A DNA stretch of 7,922 nt from Pseudomonadota bacterium (GTDB taxonomy: Bacteria > Pseudomonadota > Gammaproteobacteria > Enterobacterales > Enterobacteriaceae), in contig JAFACP010000043.1 of NCBI GenBank assembly GCA_023425455.1, forward strand, positions 1 to 7,922. The letters run 5' to 3'. The notes beneath the pieces are model-generated. The model ran no database searches and was not told where the DNA came from. It worked only from the letters and a program-made list of their open reading frames with translations. The position numbers and the translations under genes were made by a program. Below are positions 1 through 6,815 of this stretch, one piece after another (positions within the stretch are counted from its first letter, which is position 1; each line of letters begins with the position of its first letter).

Positions 1-25
1 TATCATCTGAGTCTGATATTAAATT

Positions 26-101
26 TGGTGTGTCGTGCAGGATTCGAACCTGCGACCAATTGATTAAAAGTCAACTGCTCTACCAACTGAGCTAACGACC
101 C
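26..101 (-). tRNA. lysW: tRNA-Lys (UUU), second copy, with acceptor-stem mismatch
   Basis: This 76-base cloverleaf has anticodon TTT, an encoded 3' CCA, and D, anticodon and T arms identical to the upstream tRNA-Lys at 329-404. It lies 3 bases downstream of tRNA-Val, so it must be processed from a shared precursor. The 5' acceptor strand is GGGTCGT but the 3' strand is ACGACAC instead of ACGACCC. Position 71 is therefore A and faces G2, breaking the second base pair. LysRS identity lies mainly in the anticodon and the A73 discriminator, both intact, so charging may survive, while stability or 5' processing could suffer. The symbol follows the E. coli order lysT-valT-lysW, recalled from memory. 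Confidence 0.93.
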
Positions 102-104
102 GAG

Positions 105-180
105 TGGTGGGTGATGACGGGCTCGAACCGCCGACCCCCTCCGTGTAAAGGAGATGCTCTACCAACTGAGCTAATCACCC
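105..180 (-). tRNA. valT: tRNA-Val (UAC)
   Basis: This is a 76-base cloverleaf with encoded CCA. The acceptor strands GGGTGAT and ATCACCC pair fully. The anticodon stem is TCTCC with GGAGG (one U-G pair), and the seven-base loop TTTACAC gives anticodon TAC. The T stem is GGCGG with CCGTC (one G-U pair) and the T loop is TTCGAGC. It lies between two tRNA-Lys genes. Compared with E. coli tRNA-Val1 as I remember it, about six positions differ, in the D loop, anticodon arm (including loop positions 32 and 38) and T loop; the stems remain intact. Confidence 0.95.
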
Positions 181-328
181 ACTCTATACTACCGTTACTA
201 CGTTAAATTATCGCATCCACCTGGCGATTGGTGGCTCGTGCAGGATGACCCGGCTTTGCCTCGCCTTTCGGGCCGTTGCTGACGCAACGTTATCCTTCAC
301 GTTTAACATCTGAGTCAGATATTAAAAT
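181..328. other. tRNA spacer with a tRNA-Lys 3'-end remnant and hairpin
   Basis: This is the 148-base spacer between the first tRNA-Lys and tRNA-Val, and I see no open reading frame in it. On the minus strand, 246-229 reads ATCCTGCACGAGCCACCA, which matches the last 18 bases of tRNA-Lys with one difference. Plus-strand 274-279 (cgttgc) and 284-289 (gcaacg) form a perfect 6-bp stem with a 4-base loop inside a GC-rich block at 249-289. The last 28 bases (301-328) resemble the 3' flank of the other tRNA-Lys gene. The spacer must be removed during precursor maturation. Confidence 0.7.
229..246 (-). repeat. Partial tRNA-Lys 3' end (remnant copy)
   Basis: Seventeen of 18 bases match the 3' end of the neighbouring tRNA-Lys genes, including the CCA. 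The mismatch is C to G in the acceptor 3' strand. No D arm or anticodon arm follows upstream, so it cannot make a tRNA. It resembles in principle the rtT repeats of the E. coli tyrT operon, which also begin with a copied tRNA 3' end. It probably arose by unequal recombination among tandem tRNA genes. Confidence 0.65.
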
Positions 329-404
329 TGGTGGGTCGTGCAGGATTCGAACCTGCGACCAATTGATTAAAAGTCAACTGCTCTACCAACTGAGCTAACG
401 ACCC
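329..404 (-). tRNA. lysT: tRNA-Lys (UUU), first copy
   Basis: This is a standard 76-base tRNA-Lys. Acceptor strands GGGTCGT and ACGACCC pair fully, the D arm is GCTC/GAGC, the anticodon stem is TTGAC/TCAAT (one G-U pair) with anticodon TTT, the T loop is TTCGAAT, and CCA is encoded. It matches E. coli tRNA-Lys as I recall it. It is the first gene of the tRNA operon, about 45-50 bases downstream of the predicted transcription start, and follows cpoB on the same strand, as in E. coli. Confidence 0.97.
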
Positions 405-454
405 ACTTTTACGTTGCTTTCAGGCTGTTTGATATCCCGTGGCAACGGCGGCAT

Positions 455-482
455 ATATTACTGATTTAAGAATTCAGCGCAA
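455..482 (-). promoter_or_regulatory. Predicted sigma-70 promoter of the lysT tRNA operon
   Basis: On the minus strand there is TTGCGC (482-477), a 16-base spacer and TAATAT (460-455). Bases just downstream are GC-rich (GCCGCCG), the discriminator type linked to ppGpp-sensitive stable-RNA promoters. An A/T-rich stretch (483-490) lies upstream, as for UP elements. The -35 matches the consensus at only 3 of 6 positions and the -10 at 4 of 6, so the exact hexamers are uncertain. Confidence 0.5.
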
Positions 483-530
483 CAAAAATTTCGATGAAGA
501 TCACTTAACTGCTTATGAATCATGCTGCAC

Positions 531-556
531 GACCAGAAATAACGCGATTTCTGGTC
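531..556 (-). terminator. Perfect 10-bp hairpin after cpoB (possible terminator or 3'-end structure)
   Basis: The plus-strand arms gaccagaaat (531-540) and atttctggtc (547-556) are perfectly complementary around the 6-base loop aacgcg. It begins about 10 bases past the cpoB stop codon. No U-tract follows on the minus strand, so it is not a textbook intrinsic terminator. It may protect a 3' end produced by Rho or by processing. Confidence 0.5.
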
Positions 557-565
557 ATGTGATAA

Positions 566-1369
566 TCATCCCATCGAATTCAGACGTTTTTGCGCCTGTC
601 GGGCACCATCGGTCCCGGGGAATTTCGTCACCACCTGCTGGAACACCGCTTTAGCCTTCGCCGTGTCACCTTTGTCCTGCATGATCACACCGACCTTGAA
701 CATTGCATCAGGTGCCTTCGGTGATTTCGGGTAATTTTTCACCACAGAGGCAAAATAGAACGCCGCATCATCCTTTTTCCCCTTGTTGTAATTCAACTGC
801 CCCAGCCAGTAATTTGCATTCGGCTGATAGGTGGAATCCGGGTACTTTTTAACGAAGTTCTGAAACGCAGCGATGGCATCGTCCTGACGCGATTTGTCCT
901 GCACCAGCGCGATGGCCGCGTTGTAATCGGTATTGGCATCTCCGCTCTGCACAGGCGCGCCCGTCGAGGCAGATGCGTCTGCAGCCCCTGCAGATGGCGC
1001 TGGCGCGGCCGCCGCGTTGCCGCTCTGGTCACCTGCAGCCGGTTGCGCGGTTGCGCCACCGTTACTCAGGCTATCCATTTGCAGCAAAATTTGCTTCTGG
1101 CGTTCCACAACCTGATTAAGCTGATACTGGTTTTCCTGAATCTGCCCACGGAGAGAATCAATATCGCTTTGGTTATCAGAAAGCTGTTGCTGAAGCTGAG
1201 TTAAAAGCTGGCTGTGAGCGTTAGAAATACGCTCGAGTTGAGTGACACGGTCTTCTACCGAGCCTGAGCCGACACTACTGATTGGTGCCTGAGCAAAAGC
1301 GGCCCAGGGGGCCGCTATACCAACCAGTAACGACAGACTCATAAGATGATGTCTGAAGTTACTGCTCAT
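566..1369 (-). CDS. cpoB: CpoB (YbgF), periplasmic TPR protein coordinating cell-wall synthesis with Tol
   Basis: This 267-residue protein is near-identical in plan to E. coli CpoB (263 residues). CpoB binds TolA and the PBP1B-LpoB machinery at the septum and couples peptidoglycan synthesis to outer-membrane constriction. Residues 1-26 form a Sec signal peptide ending A-F-A before Q27. A Gln-rich heptad coiled coil at about 35-102 corresponds to the trimerisation domain. An Ala/Gly/Ser/Pro-rich linker covers about 103-145; it differs most from E. coli and accounts for the length difference. Three TPR-like repeats follow at about 147-254 (YWLGQLNYNKGKKDDA, DAMFKVGVIMQDKGDTAKA). The ATG lies 9 bases after the pal stop, and its AAGAG binding site overlaps the pal TAA, so it is translated from the tolB-pal transcript. 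Confidence 0.97.
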   Translation of the reverse strand: MSSNFRHHLMSLSLLVGIAAPWAAFAQAPISSVGSGSVEDRVTQLERISNAHSQLLTQLQQQLSDNQSDIDSLRGQIQENQYQLNQVVERQKQILLQMDSLSNGGATAQPAAGDQSGNAAAAPAPSAGAADASASTGAPVQSGDANTDYNAAIALVQDKSRQDDAIAAFQNFVKKYPDSTYQPNANYWLGQLNYNKGKKDDAAFYFASVVKNYPKSPKAPDAMFKVGVIMQDKGDTAKAKAVFQQVVTKFPGTDGARQAQKRLNSMG

Positions 1370-1378
1370 GCAATTCTC

Positions 1379-1924
<546 letters not shown>

Positions 1925-1935
1925 TTAATTATTAT

Positions 1936-3228
1936 TTACAGATACGGCGACCAGGCAGGTGATTTGACCTGTCCATCAGTTGCCGGAATACGCGCTTTGA
2001 AACGCCCATCTGTAGAAACCAGATTCAGCACAGATCCCATCCCCTGAGAAGAGCTGTAGATTACCATAGTGCCGTTAGGTGCCAGACTTGGCGTTTCATC
2101 CAGGAACGTTGACGACAGAACTTGTACGCCCCCCGTTACCAGATCTTGTTTGGCAATGTGCTGCTGACCCCCTGCAGAACTGACCATTACCATAAACTTA
2201 CCGTCGCTGCTGACATCCGCATCCTGGTTCTGAGAGCCCTCCCAGGTAATACGTTGCGCGGCACCGCCGTTAACGTTGATTTTGTAGACTTGCGGACGAC
2301 CGGCCTGGTCAGAGGTAAAGGCCAGGTTCTGGCTGTCCGGGAACCAGGTCGGCTCGGTGTTGTTGCTACGGCCATCGGTCACCTGACGGATCTGCCCGGA
2401 AGCAAGGTCCATCACATACAGATTCAGGCTACCGGTTTTAGACAGCGCAAACGCCAGTTTAGAACCGTCCGGAGAGAACGCCGGTGCACCGTTATGACGC
2501 GGGAACGAGGCGACCTGACGCACGGCACCGTTTGACAGCGTCTGGATAACCAGCGCCGAACGGCCGCTTTCAAAGGTCACATAAGCCAGCTTAGAGCCAT
2601 CCGGAGACCACGCCGGAGACATCAGCGGCTGCGGAGAACGGTGGACGGTGAACTGGTTGTACCCATCATAATCGGAAACGCGCAGCTCATACGGGAACTG
2701 ACCACCGTTGGTCTGAACCACATAGGCGATACGGGTACGGAACGCGCCTTTGATACCGGTCAGTTTCTCAAACACTTCGTCACTCGCGGTGTGGCCCGCA
2801 TAACGCAGCCACTGCTTGTTAACTTTATAGGTGTTTTGAGCCAGTACGGTACCTGGCGCGCCCCCGGTGTCTACCAGCTGATAAGCCACGTTATAGCCAC
2901 CATCGGCAGCTGGGGTGACCTGACCGACAACAACCGCATCGATGCCCAACGCAGACCATGCTGCAGGCTGTACTTCCTGAGCAGTCGCTGGCTGCTGCGG
3001 CAGACGAGAACGATCCAGTGGGTTGAATTTTCCGCTGTTACGCAGGTCAGCAGCAACAATGCCGCCGATATCTTCAGGTGCGGCACCCGGCCCAGCCCAC
3101 TGGAACGGAACAACACCAATCGGGCGTGCCGAGTCCACCCCCTGGGTGATCTCGATACGTACTTCTGCGTGCAGCACCGCCGCCCACAGCATTAAGAAAC
3201 TAAACGCAACACGTAATGCCTGCTTCAT
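1936..3228 (-). CDS. tolB: TolB, periplasmic beta-propeller protein
   Basis: This 430-residue protein equals the E. coli TolB length. Residues 1-21 are a Sec signal peptide ending L-H-A. The mature N-terminus [15 protein letters not shown] is the TolA-binding TolB box; it differs at several residues from the E. coli version I recall. An alpha/beta domain runs to about 165. A six-bladed propeller at about 170-430 shows blade motifs [36 protein letters not shown] and APNGTMVIY. The propeller binds Pal, and TolA engagement releases Pal to move to the septum. Two ATGs are adjacent (3231 and 3228). GGAG at 3237-3234 is 2 bases from the first and 5 from the second, and the family begins MKQALRV, so 3228 is preferred. 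Confidence 0.98.
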   Translation of the reverse strand: MKQALRVAFSFLMLWAAVLHAEVRIEITQGVDSARPIGVVPFQWAGPGAAPEDIGGIVAADLRNSGKFNPLDRSRLPQQPATAQEVQPAAWSALGIDAVVVGQVTPAADGGYNVAYQLVDTGGAPGTVLAQNTYKVNKQWLRYAGHTASDEVFEKLTGIKGAFRTRIAYVVQTNGGQFPYELRVSDYDGYNQFTVHRSPQPLMSPAWSPDGSKLAYVTFESGRSALVIQTLSNGAVRQVASFPRHNGAPAFSPDGSKLAFALSKTGSLNLYVMDLASGQIRQVTDGRSNNTEPTWFPDSQNLAFTSDQAGRPQVYKINVNGGAAQRITWEGSQNQDADVSSDGKFMVMVSSAGGQQHIAKQDLVTGGVQVLSSTFLDETPSLAPNGTMVIYSSSQGMGSVLNLVSTDGRFKARIPATDGQVKSPAWSPYL

Positions 3229-3238
3229 CATATCTCCC

Positions 3239-3258
3239 TTACCCGGGTAACCTTACCC
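3239..3258 (-). promoter_or_regulatory. Palindrome and direct repeats over the tolB ribosome binding site
   Basis: The segment 3239-3250 (ttacccgggtaa) is a perfect 12-base palindrome touching the tolB Shine-Dalgarno sequence (AAGGGAG at 3240-3234). The octamer ccttaccc occurs twice, at 3237-3244 and 3251-3258, around gggtaa. In the mRNA, TTACCC (3250-3245) can pair either with the upstream GGGTAA or, less stably because no loop remains, with the downstream GGGTAA beside the binding site. This could tune tolB initiation or be a protein site. The structure is seen; the function is inferred. Confidence 0.35.
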
Positions 3259-3271
3259 ACGATAATTTAGC

Positions 3272-3298
3272 AGAATATTAACAAACCCAATTTGACAA
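3272..3298 (-). promoter_or_regulatory. Possible promoter upstream of tolB
   Basis: On the minus strand TTGTCA (3298-3293, 5 of 6 consensus) is followed after 15 bases by TATTCT (3277-3272, 4 of 6). The spacer is short, and alternative -10 boxes in this A/T-rich stretch (TAATAT, TAAATT) give worse spacing. In E. coli a separate promoter serves tolB-pal-cpoB, so one is expected in this gap, but its exact position here is uncertain. Confidence 0.35.
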
Positions 3299-3333
3299 CA
3301 CTATCCTGAACCCTGTGACTAAACCTGGTCTAT

Positions 3334-3357
3334 TTTTCTCCGTTTGCACAGAGAAAA
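3334..3357 (-). other. RNA hairpin with a GCAA tetraloop just after tolA
   Basis: In the minus-strand transcript, UUUUCUCUGU (3357-3348) pairs with ACGGAGAAAA (3343-3334) as a 10-bp stem with one U-G wobble. It closes on the GNRA-type tetraloop GCAA (3347-3344). It starts 6 bases after the tolA stop. There is no downstream U-run, so simple intrinsic termination is unlikely. It could stabilise the tolQRA 3' end or mark a processing point between tolA and tolB. Confidence 0.5.
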
Positions 3358-3363
3358 TGCAAC

Positions 3364-4614
3364 TTAAGGCTTGAAGTCCAGCGGTGCATTTTTAAACACT
3401 TCGTACACTGCCTGCGACGGCGGTTTTGGCATCCTGGCCTGACGCGCCGCTGCCAGTGCAGCATTGCAGAGCGCCGGATCGCCACCTTCAGACTGAATAT
3501 CAAGCAGCATGCCATCCGGTGCCAGTTTGATGCGCAACGTACACGTTTTACCGGCGTAAGAAGACGCATCATAGAAACGGCTCTCAATGGCAGACTTTAT
3601 CTGCGCCGCATAGCCGTTGATTTCAGCGCCAGACGCACCGTTGCTCTTAGTGTTACCACTTCCGGTTGGGGATGCATTACTTCCTTTCGCTCCGCCACCG
3701 GTTTTCGGCGCATTCTTACCGGAACTGAGATCGCCCAGCAGGTCATCTACACCCGCAGCAGCCGCCGCTTTCTCTGCAGCCGCTTTTTTTGCTGCAGCTT
3801 TCTCGGCCGCGGCTTTGTCAGCAGCGGCTTTCTTATCGGCAGCCGCTTTTTTCTCTGCTGCGGCCTTTTTCTCAGCGGCCGCTTTTTCCGCTGCAGCCTT
3901 CTCTGCGGCAGCGGCTTTTTTCGCGGCATCCGCTGCCGCTTTTTTCTCCGCTTCCTGAGCTGCTTTTTTCGCCGCATCGGCTTCGGCTTTTTTCTGCGCG
4001 TCAGCGGCCGCTTTCTTCGCCGCTTCCGCCTCTGCCTTTTTCTGGGCGTCGGCAGCAGCCTGTTTCGCGGCTTCAGCTTCAGCTTTCTTCTGCGCGTCGG
4101 CTGCGGCTTTCTTCGCGGCTTCCGCAGCAAGTTTTGCCTGAGCATCGGCCTGCGCTTTGGCATCCGCTGCGGCCTTCGCAGCCGCCTCTTCCGCCTGCTT
4201 TTGCTGTTCCTGTGCTTTCTTAGCGGCAGCTTCAGCCTGCTTCTGCTGTTCAGCCTGCTCTTTCGCCGCTTCCTGCGCCTGCAGACGTTCTTTCTCAAGC
4301 TGCTTCAGACGCTGTTGCTCTGCGGCCTGCTTTTCACGCAACTCCTCAGCCTGCTGCTGCGCCTGTTTTTCACGCTGCTCTTCGGCACGTTTAGCGCTCG
4401 CCTGCTGCTGTTGCTGACGATTATAGTTCTGCACGACTGCACCAGGATCCACCATGACGGCATCGATGGAGGACCCTCCACCGCCGCCAGCGGATGCATC
4501 TATATGCTCGTCGAATGAACTCCAGATCAGTGCTGCAAAGAGAATCACATGCAGCACTGCGGAGATAATTATCGCGCGCTTAAGCTTATCGTTTTGTTCG
4601 GTTGCCTTTGACAC
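3364..4614 (-). CDS. tolA: TolA, inner-membrane-anchored periplasm-spanning protein
   Basis: This 416-residue protein compares with 421 in E. coli. Domain I has one transmembrane helix at about 14-34 containing the complete SHLS motif that contacts TolQ-TolR (S18, H22, L29, S33). A glycine hinge (GGGGG, 43-47) follows. Domain II, about 65-288, is a long Ala/Lys/Glu/Gln-rich helix, including three 16-residue repeats at 166-213. A Gly/Ser/Asn linker leads to domain III (about 330-416), which binds TolB, Pal, colicins and filamentous phage g3p; the conserved Cys pair is C358 and C383. The start is GTG, chosen from the family N-terminus MSKATEQNDKLKRA. A weak GGGAA lies 6 bases upstream. The gap to tolR is 41 bases. 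Confidence 0.98.
   Translation of the reverse strand: MSKATEQNDKLKRAIIISAVLHVILFAALIWSSFDEHIDASAGGGGGSSIDAVMVDPGAVVQNYNRQQQQQASAKRAEEQREKQAQQQAEELREKQAAEQQRLKQLEKERLQAQEAAKEQAEQQKQAEAAAKKAQEQQKQAEEAAAKAAADAKAQADAQAKLAAEAAKKAAADAQKKAEAEAAKQAAADAQKKAEAEAAKKAAADAQKKAEADAAKKAAQEAEKKAAADAAKKAAAAEKAAAEKAAAEKKAAAEKKAAADKKAAADKAAAEKAAAKKAAAEKAAAAAGVDDLLGDLSSGKNAPKTGGGAKGSNASPTGSGNTKSNGASGAEINGYAAQIKSAIESRFYDASSYAGKTCTLRIKLAPDGMLLDIQSEGGDPALCNAALAAARQARMPKPPSQAVYEVFKNAPLDFKP
3976..4119 (-). repeat. Three tandem 48-bp units inside tolA
   Basis: TolA residues 166-181, 182-197 and 198-213 are near-identical 16-residue units (AAKKAAADAQKKAEAE, with Q for the second K in unit 2 and D at the end of unit 3). 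They correspond to 4072-4119, 4024-4071 and 3976-4023. Shorter AEKAAA-type repeats continue at residues 233-286. Each unit extends the periplasmic helix, and the tract is a likely site of length change by recombination. Confidence 0.75.
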
Positions 4615-4655
4615 TATCGGTTCCCAAAAACTCGTATCCTGTTGCTAGCAGGTAA

Positions 4656-5084
4656 TCAAATAGGCTGCGTCATTAAGCCAACTGACTTAACGCCCGCGCT
4701 ATGTAGCAAATTCAGCGCTTTAATAATTTCATCGTATGGCACATCTTTCGCGCCGCCGATCAAAAAGACCGTCTTCGGATTTGACTCCAGACGCCGTTGT
4801 GCTTCAGCAATCACCTGCTCTGGCGGCAACTGATCCATACGATCTTTCTCTACCACCACGCTGTACTGCCCAACACCAGACACTTCAATGATGACCGGAG
4901 GATCGTCATTGGTGCTCACCGCCTGTGATTCTGTCGCATCCGGCAGATCGACTTCTACGCTCTGGGTAATAATGGGCGCTGTCGCCATAAAGATCAGCAG
5001 CAGCACCAACAGTACGTCCAGCAGTGGAACGATATTGATTTCGGACTTGAGCTCACGACGACCTCGTCCACGCGATCTGGCCAT
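4656..5084 (-). CDS. tolR: TolR, proton-channel subunit of the Tol motor
   Basis: This 142-residue protein is identical in length to E. coli TolR and belongs to the ExbD/TolR family. A basic cytoplasmic N-terminus (MARSRGRGRR) precedes a single transmembrane helix at about 18-38. The helix carries the essential proton-binding aspartate D23 in the motif PLLDVLLVLL. The periplasmic domain (about 60-142) ends NLLHSAGVKSVGLMTQPI. Substitutions relative to E. coli cluster at about 57-100. TolR dimerises within a TolQ ring, binds peptidoglycan and transmits force to TolA. The ATG lies 3 bases after the tolQ stop, and its binding site AAGGGG lies in the end of tolQ, so the two are translationally coupled. 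Confidence 0.98.
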   Translation of the reverse strand: MARSRGRGRRELKSEINIVPLLDVLLVLLLIFMATAPIITQSVEVDLPDATESQAVSTNDDPPVIIEVSGVGQYSVVVEKDRMDQLPPEQVIAEAQRRLESNPKTVFLIGGAKDVPYDEIIKALNLLHSAGVKSVGLMTQPI

Positions 5085-5087
5085 GGT

Positions 5088-6181
<1,094 letters not shown>

Positions 6182-6214
6182 TTTACATCCCGGTAATGCA
6201 ATTAGGTTGTACCT

Positions 6215-6235
6215 GGACACAGTACGCCTGTGTCC
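6215..6235 (-). promoter_or_regulatory. Hairpin in the ybgC leader
   Basis: Plus-strand arms ggacacag (6215-6222) and ctgtgtcc (6228-6235) form a perfect 8-bp stem with a 5-base loop, about 33 bases upstream of the ybgC GTG. A further segment, caggacaca (6282-6290), is complementary to 6229-6237 over 9 bases and could replace this hairpin. It may affect translation or transcript stability. The function is unknown. Confidence 0.45.
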
Positions 6236-6319
6236 TGCTGATAACGTCCTGATGGTTCAGCGTCGCCACTGCACACAATGACAGGACACAACCTCAAGTT
6301 AGAGCGTTTAAACTTCGCT

Positions 6320-6348
6320 ACTATACGCGCGGGAAAGATGCTTTGGAA
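6320..6348 (-). promoter_or_regulatory. Predicted sigma-70 promoter for ybgC-tolQRA
   Basis: On the minus strand TTCCAA (6348-6343) is followed by a 17-base spacer and TATAGT (6325-6320, 5 of 6 consensus). This would start transcription near 6313 and give a leader of about 130 bases before ybgC. The -35 is weak (3 of 6). In E. coli the tol cluster has its own promoter upstream of ybgC in addition to read-through from cydAB, which fits this position. Confidence 0.5.
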
Positions 6349-6377
6349 TGGGGGAAAGTAAACGGAGAGTAAATTTT

Positions 6378-6399
6378 TATGGGCTGTGGTAAGCCCATA
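6378..6399 (-). terminator. Hairpin downstream of ybgE, possible weak terminator
   Basis: Plus-strand arms tatgggct (6378-6385) and agcccata (6392-6399) are perfectly complementary around gtggta. It begins about 21 bases after the ybgE stop. On the minus strand it is followed by AAAAATTT, not a real U-tract, so it may only attenuate read-through from cydABX-ybgE into ybgC. Confidence 0.4.
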
Positions 6400-6420
6400 T
6401 GTTTAACGGACATATCTTAT

Positions 6421-6705
6421 TCAGAAGAAGAAGAAAATCAGTCCTGCGAAGAGCACGAGATCGGCAATCAGTGGGCAGAAAATACCTTGCCAGTGAACCG
6501 CTTTCGGACGAAAACCAACGCCGTGTATCACGCCAGCGCATACCGCCCACATCATCAGGAAACCGTGCCAGATTTCGAGCTCGCTGGTCTTGGCCGCAAA
6601 TCTCGTCGGGTCCCAAAAAATACAGCCTGCCAGCAGTAATGCCATCACTAAGGAAAGCGCCCGCAACGGGCGCTTATCCATTACCGCATACATATACTTG
6701 ATCAT
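6421..6705 (-). CDS. ybgE: YbgE, small membrane protein of the cyd operon, with ERIC-derived start
   Basis: This 94-residue protein matches E. coli YbgE (97 residues) from residue 5 onward: MYAVMDKRPLRALSLVMALL, then FAAKTSELEIWHG and a C-terminal run of four Phe. Three hydrophobic segments lie at about 14-31, 48-65 and 74-94. It belongs to the cyd operon, but its role in the oxidase is unclear. The start codon and first codons (M-I-K-Y) lie in the end of an ERIC element, and the Shine-Dalgarno AGAGG (6718-6714, 8 bases upstream) is the conserved ERIC segment. The ancestral N-terminus seems to survive upstream as the 6836 ORF (MESIATRY). The ATG overlaps that ORF's TGA (ATGA). Confidence 0.9.
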   Translation of the reverse strand: MIKYMYAVMDKRPLRALSLVMALLLAGCIFWDPTRFAAKTSELEIWHGFLMMWAVCAGVIHGVGFRPKAVHWQGIFCPLIADLVLFAGLIFFFF

Positions 6706-6815
6706 TCACACTGCCTCTTTGTTGGCTGGGCCGACGTCCCCCGGTCACCGACATCAGTAAGCTCCCGGGGATTCGCAGGCTTGCCGCCTCGCTGCAACGC
6801 GACTGATTTCATATA
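6693..6815. repeat. ERIC (IRU) element inserted in the 5' end of ybgE
   Basis: This 123-base segment matches the ERIC consensus (about 127 bases) as I recall it. The minus strand contains GTTGCAGCGAGGCGGCAAG, then GAATCCCCGGGAGCTTAC, then GGTGACCGGGGG, then CAGCCAACAAAGAGGCAG, in the canonical order. Both ends carry TATA, as expected for TA-targeted insertion. The central arms ccccgg (6739-6744) and ccgggg (6765-6770) form the core of the hairpin. ERIC is a non-autonomous, transcribed repeat of enterobacteria. Here it lies between the cydX stop and the ybgE body and carries the ybgE start codon. Confidence 0.9.

Noticed and set aside
301..404. CRISPR-like repetition of the tRNA-Lys segments
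   Set aside because: The repeated units are complete tRNA genes with the same flank, only two copies, with no regular short spacers. This is tRNA gene duplication.
439..654. A 71-codon plus-strand frame across the cpoB-lysT gap
   Set aside because: It overlaps the 3' end of cpoB, the hairpin and the tRNA promoter, and its composition is unremarkable, with no detectable family features.
3617..3958. Ala/Phe-rich plus-strand frame, and an Arg/Lys-rich minus-strand frame (3747-4298), within tolA
   Set aside because: Both come from reading the Ala/Lys repeat codons of tolA in other frames. The low-complexity composition is fully explained by the TolA helix.
6182..6220. N-terminal extension of YbgC from a GTG at 6220
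   Set aside because: The extra 13 residues do not match the family. The GTG at 6181 has its own GGGA site and gives exactly 134 residues.
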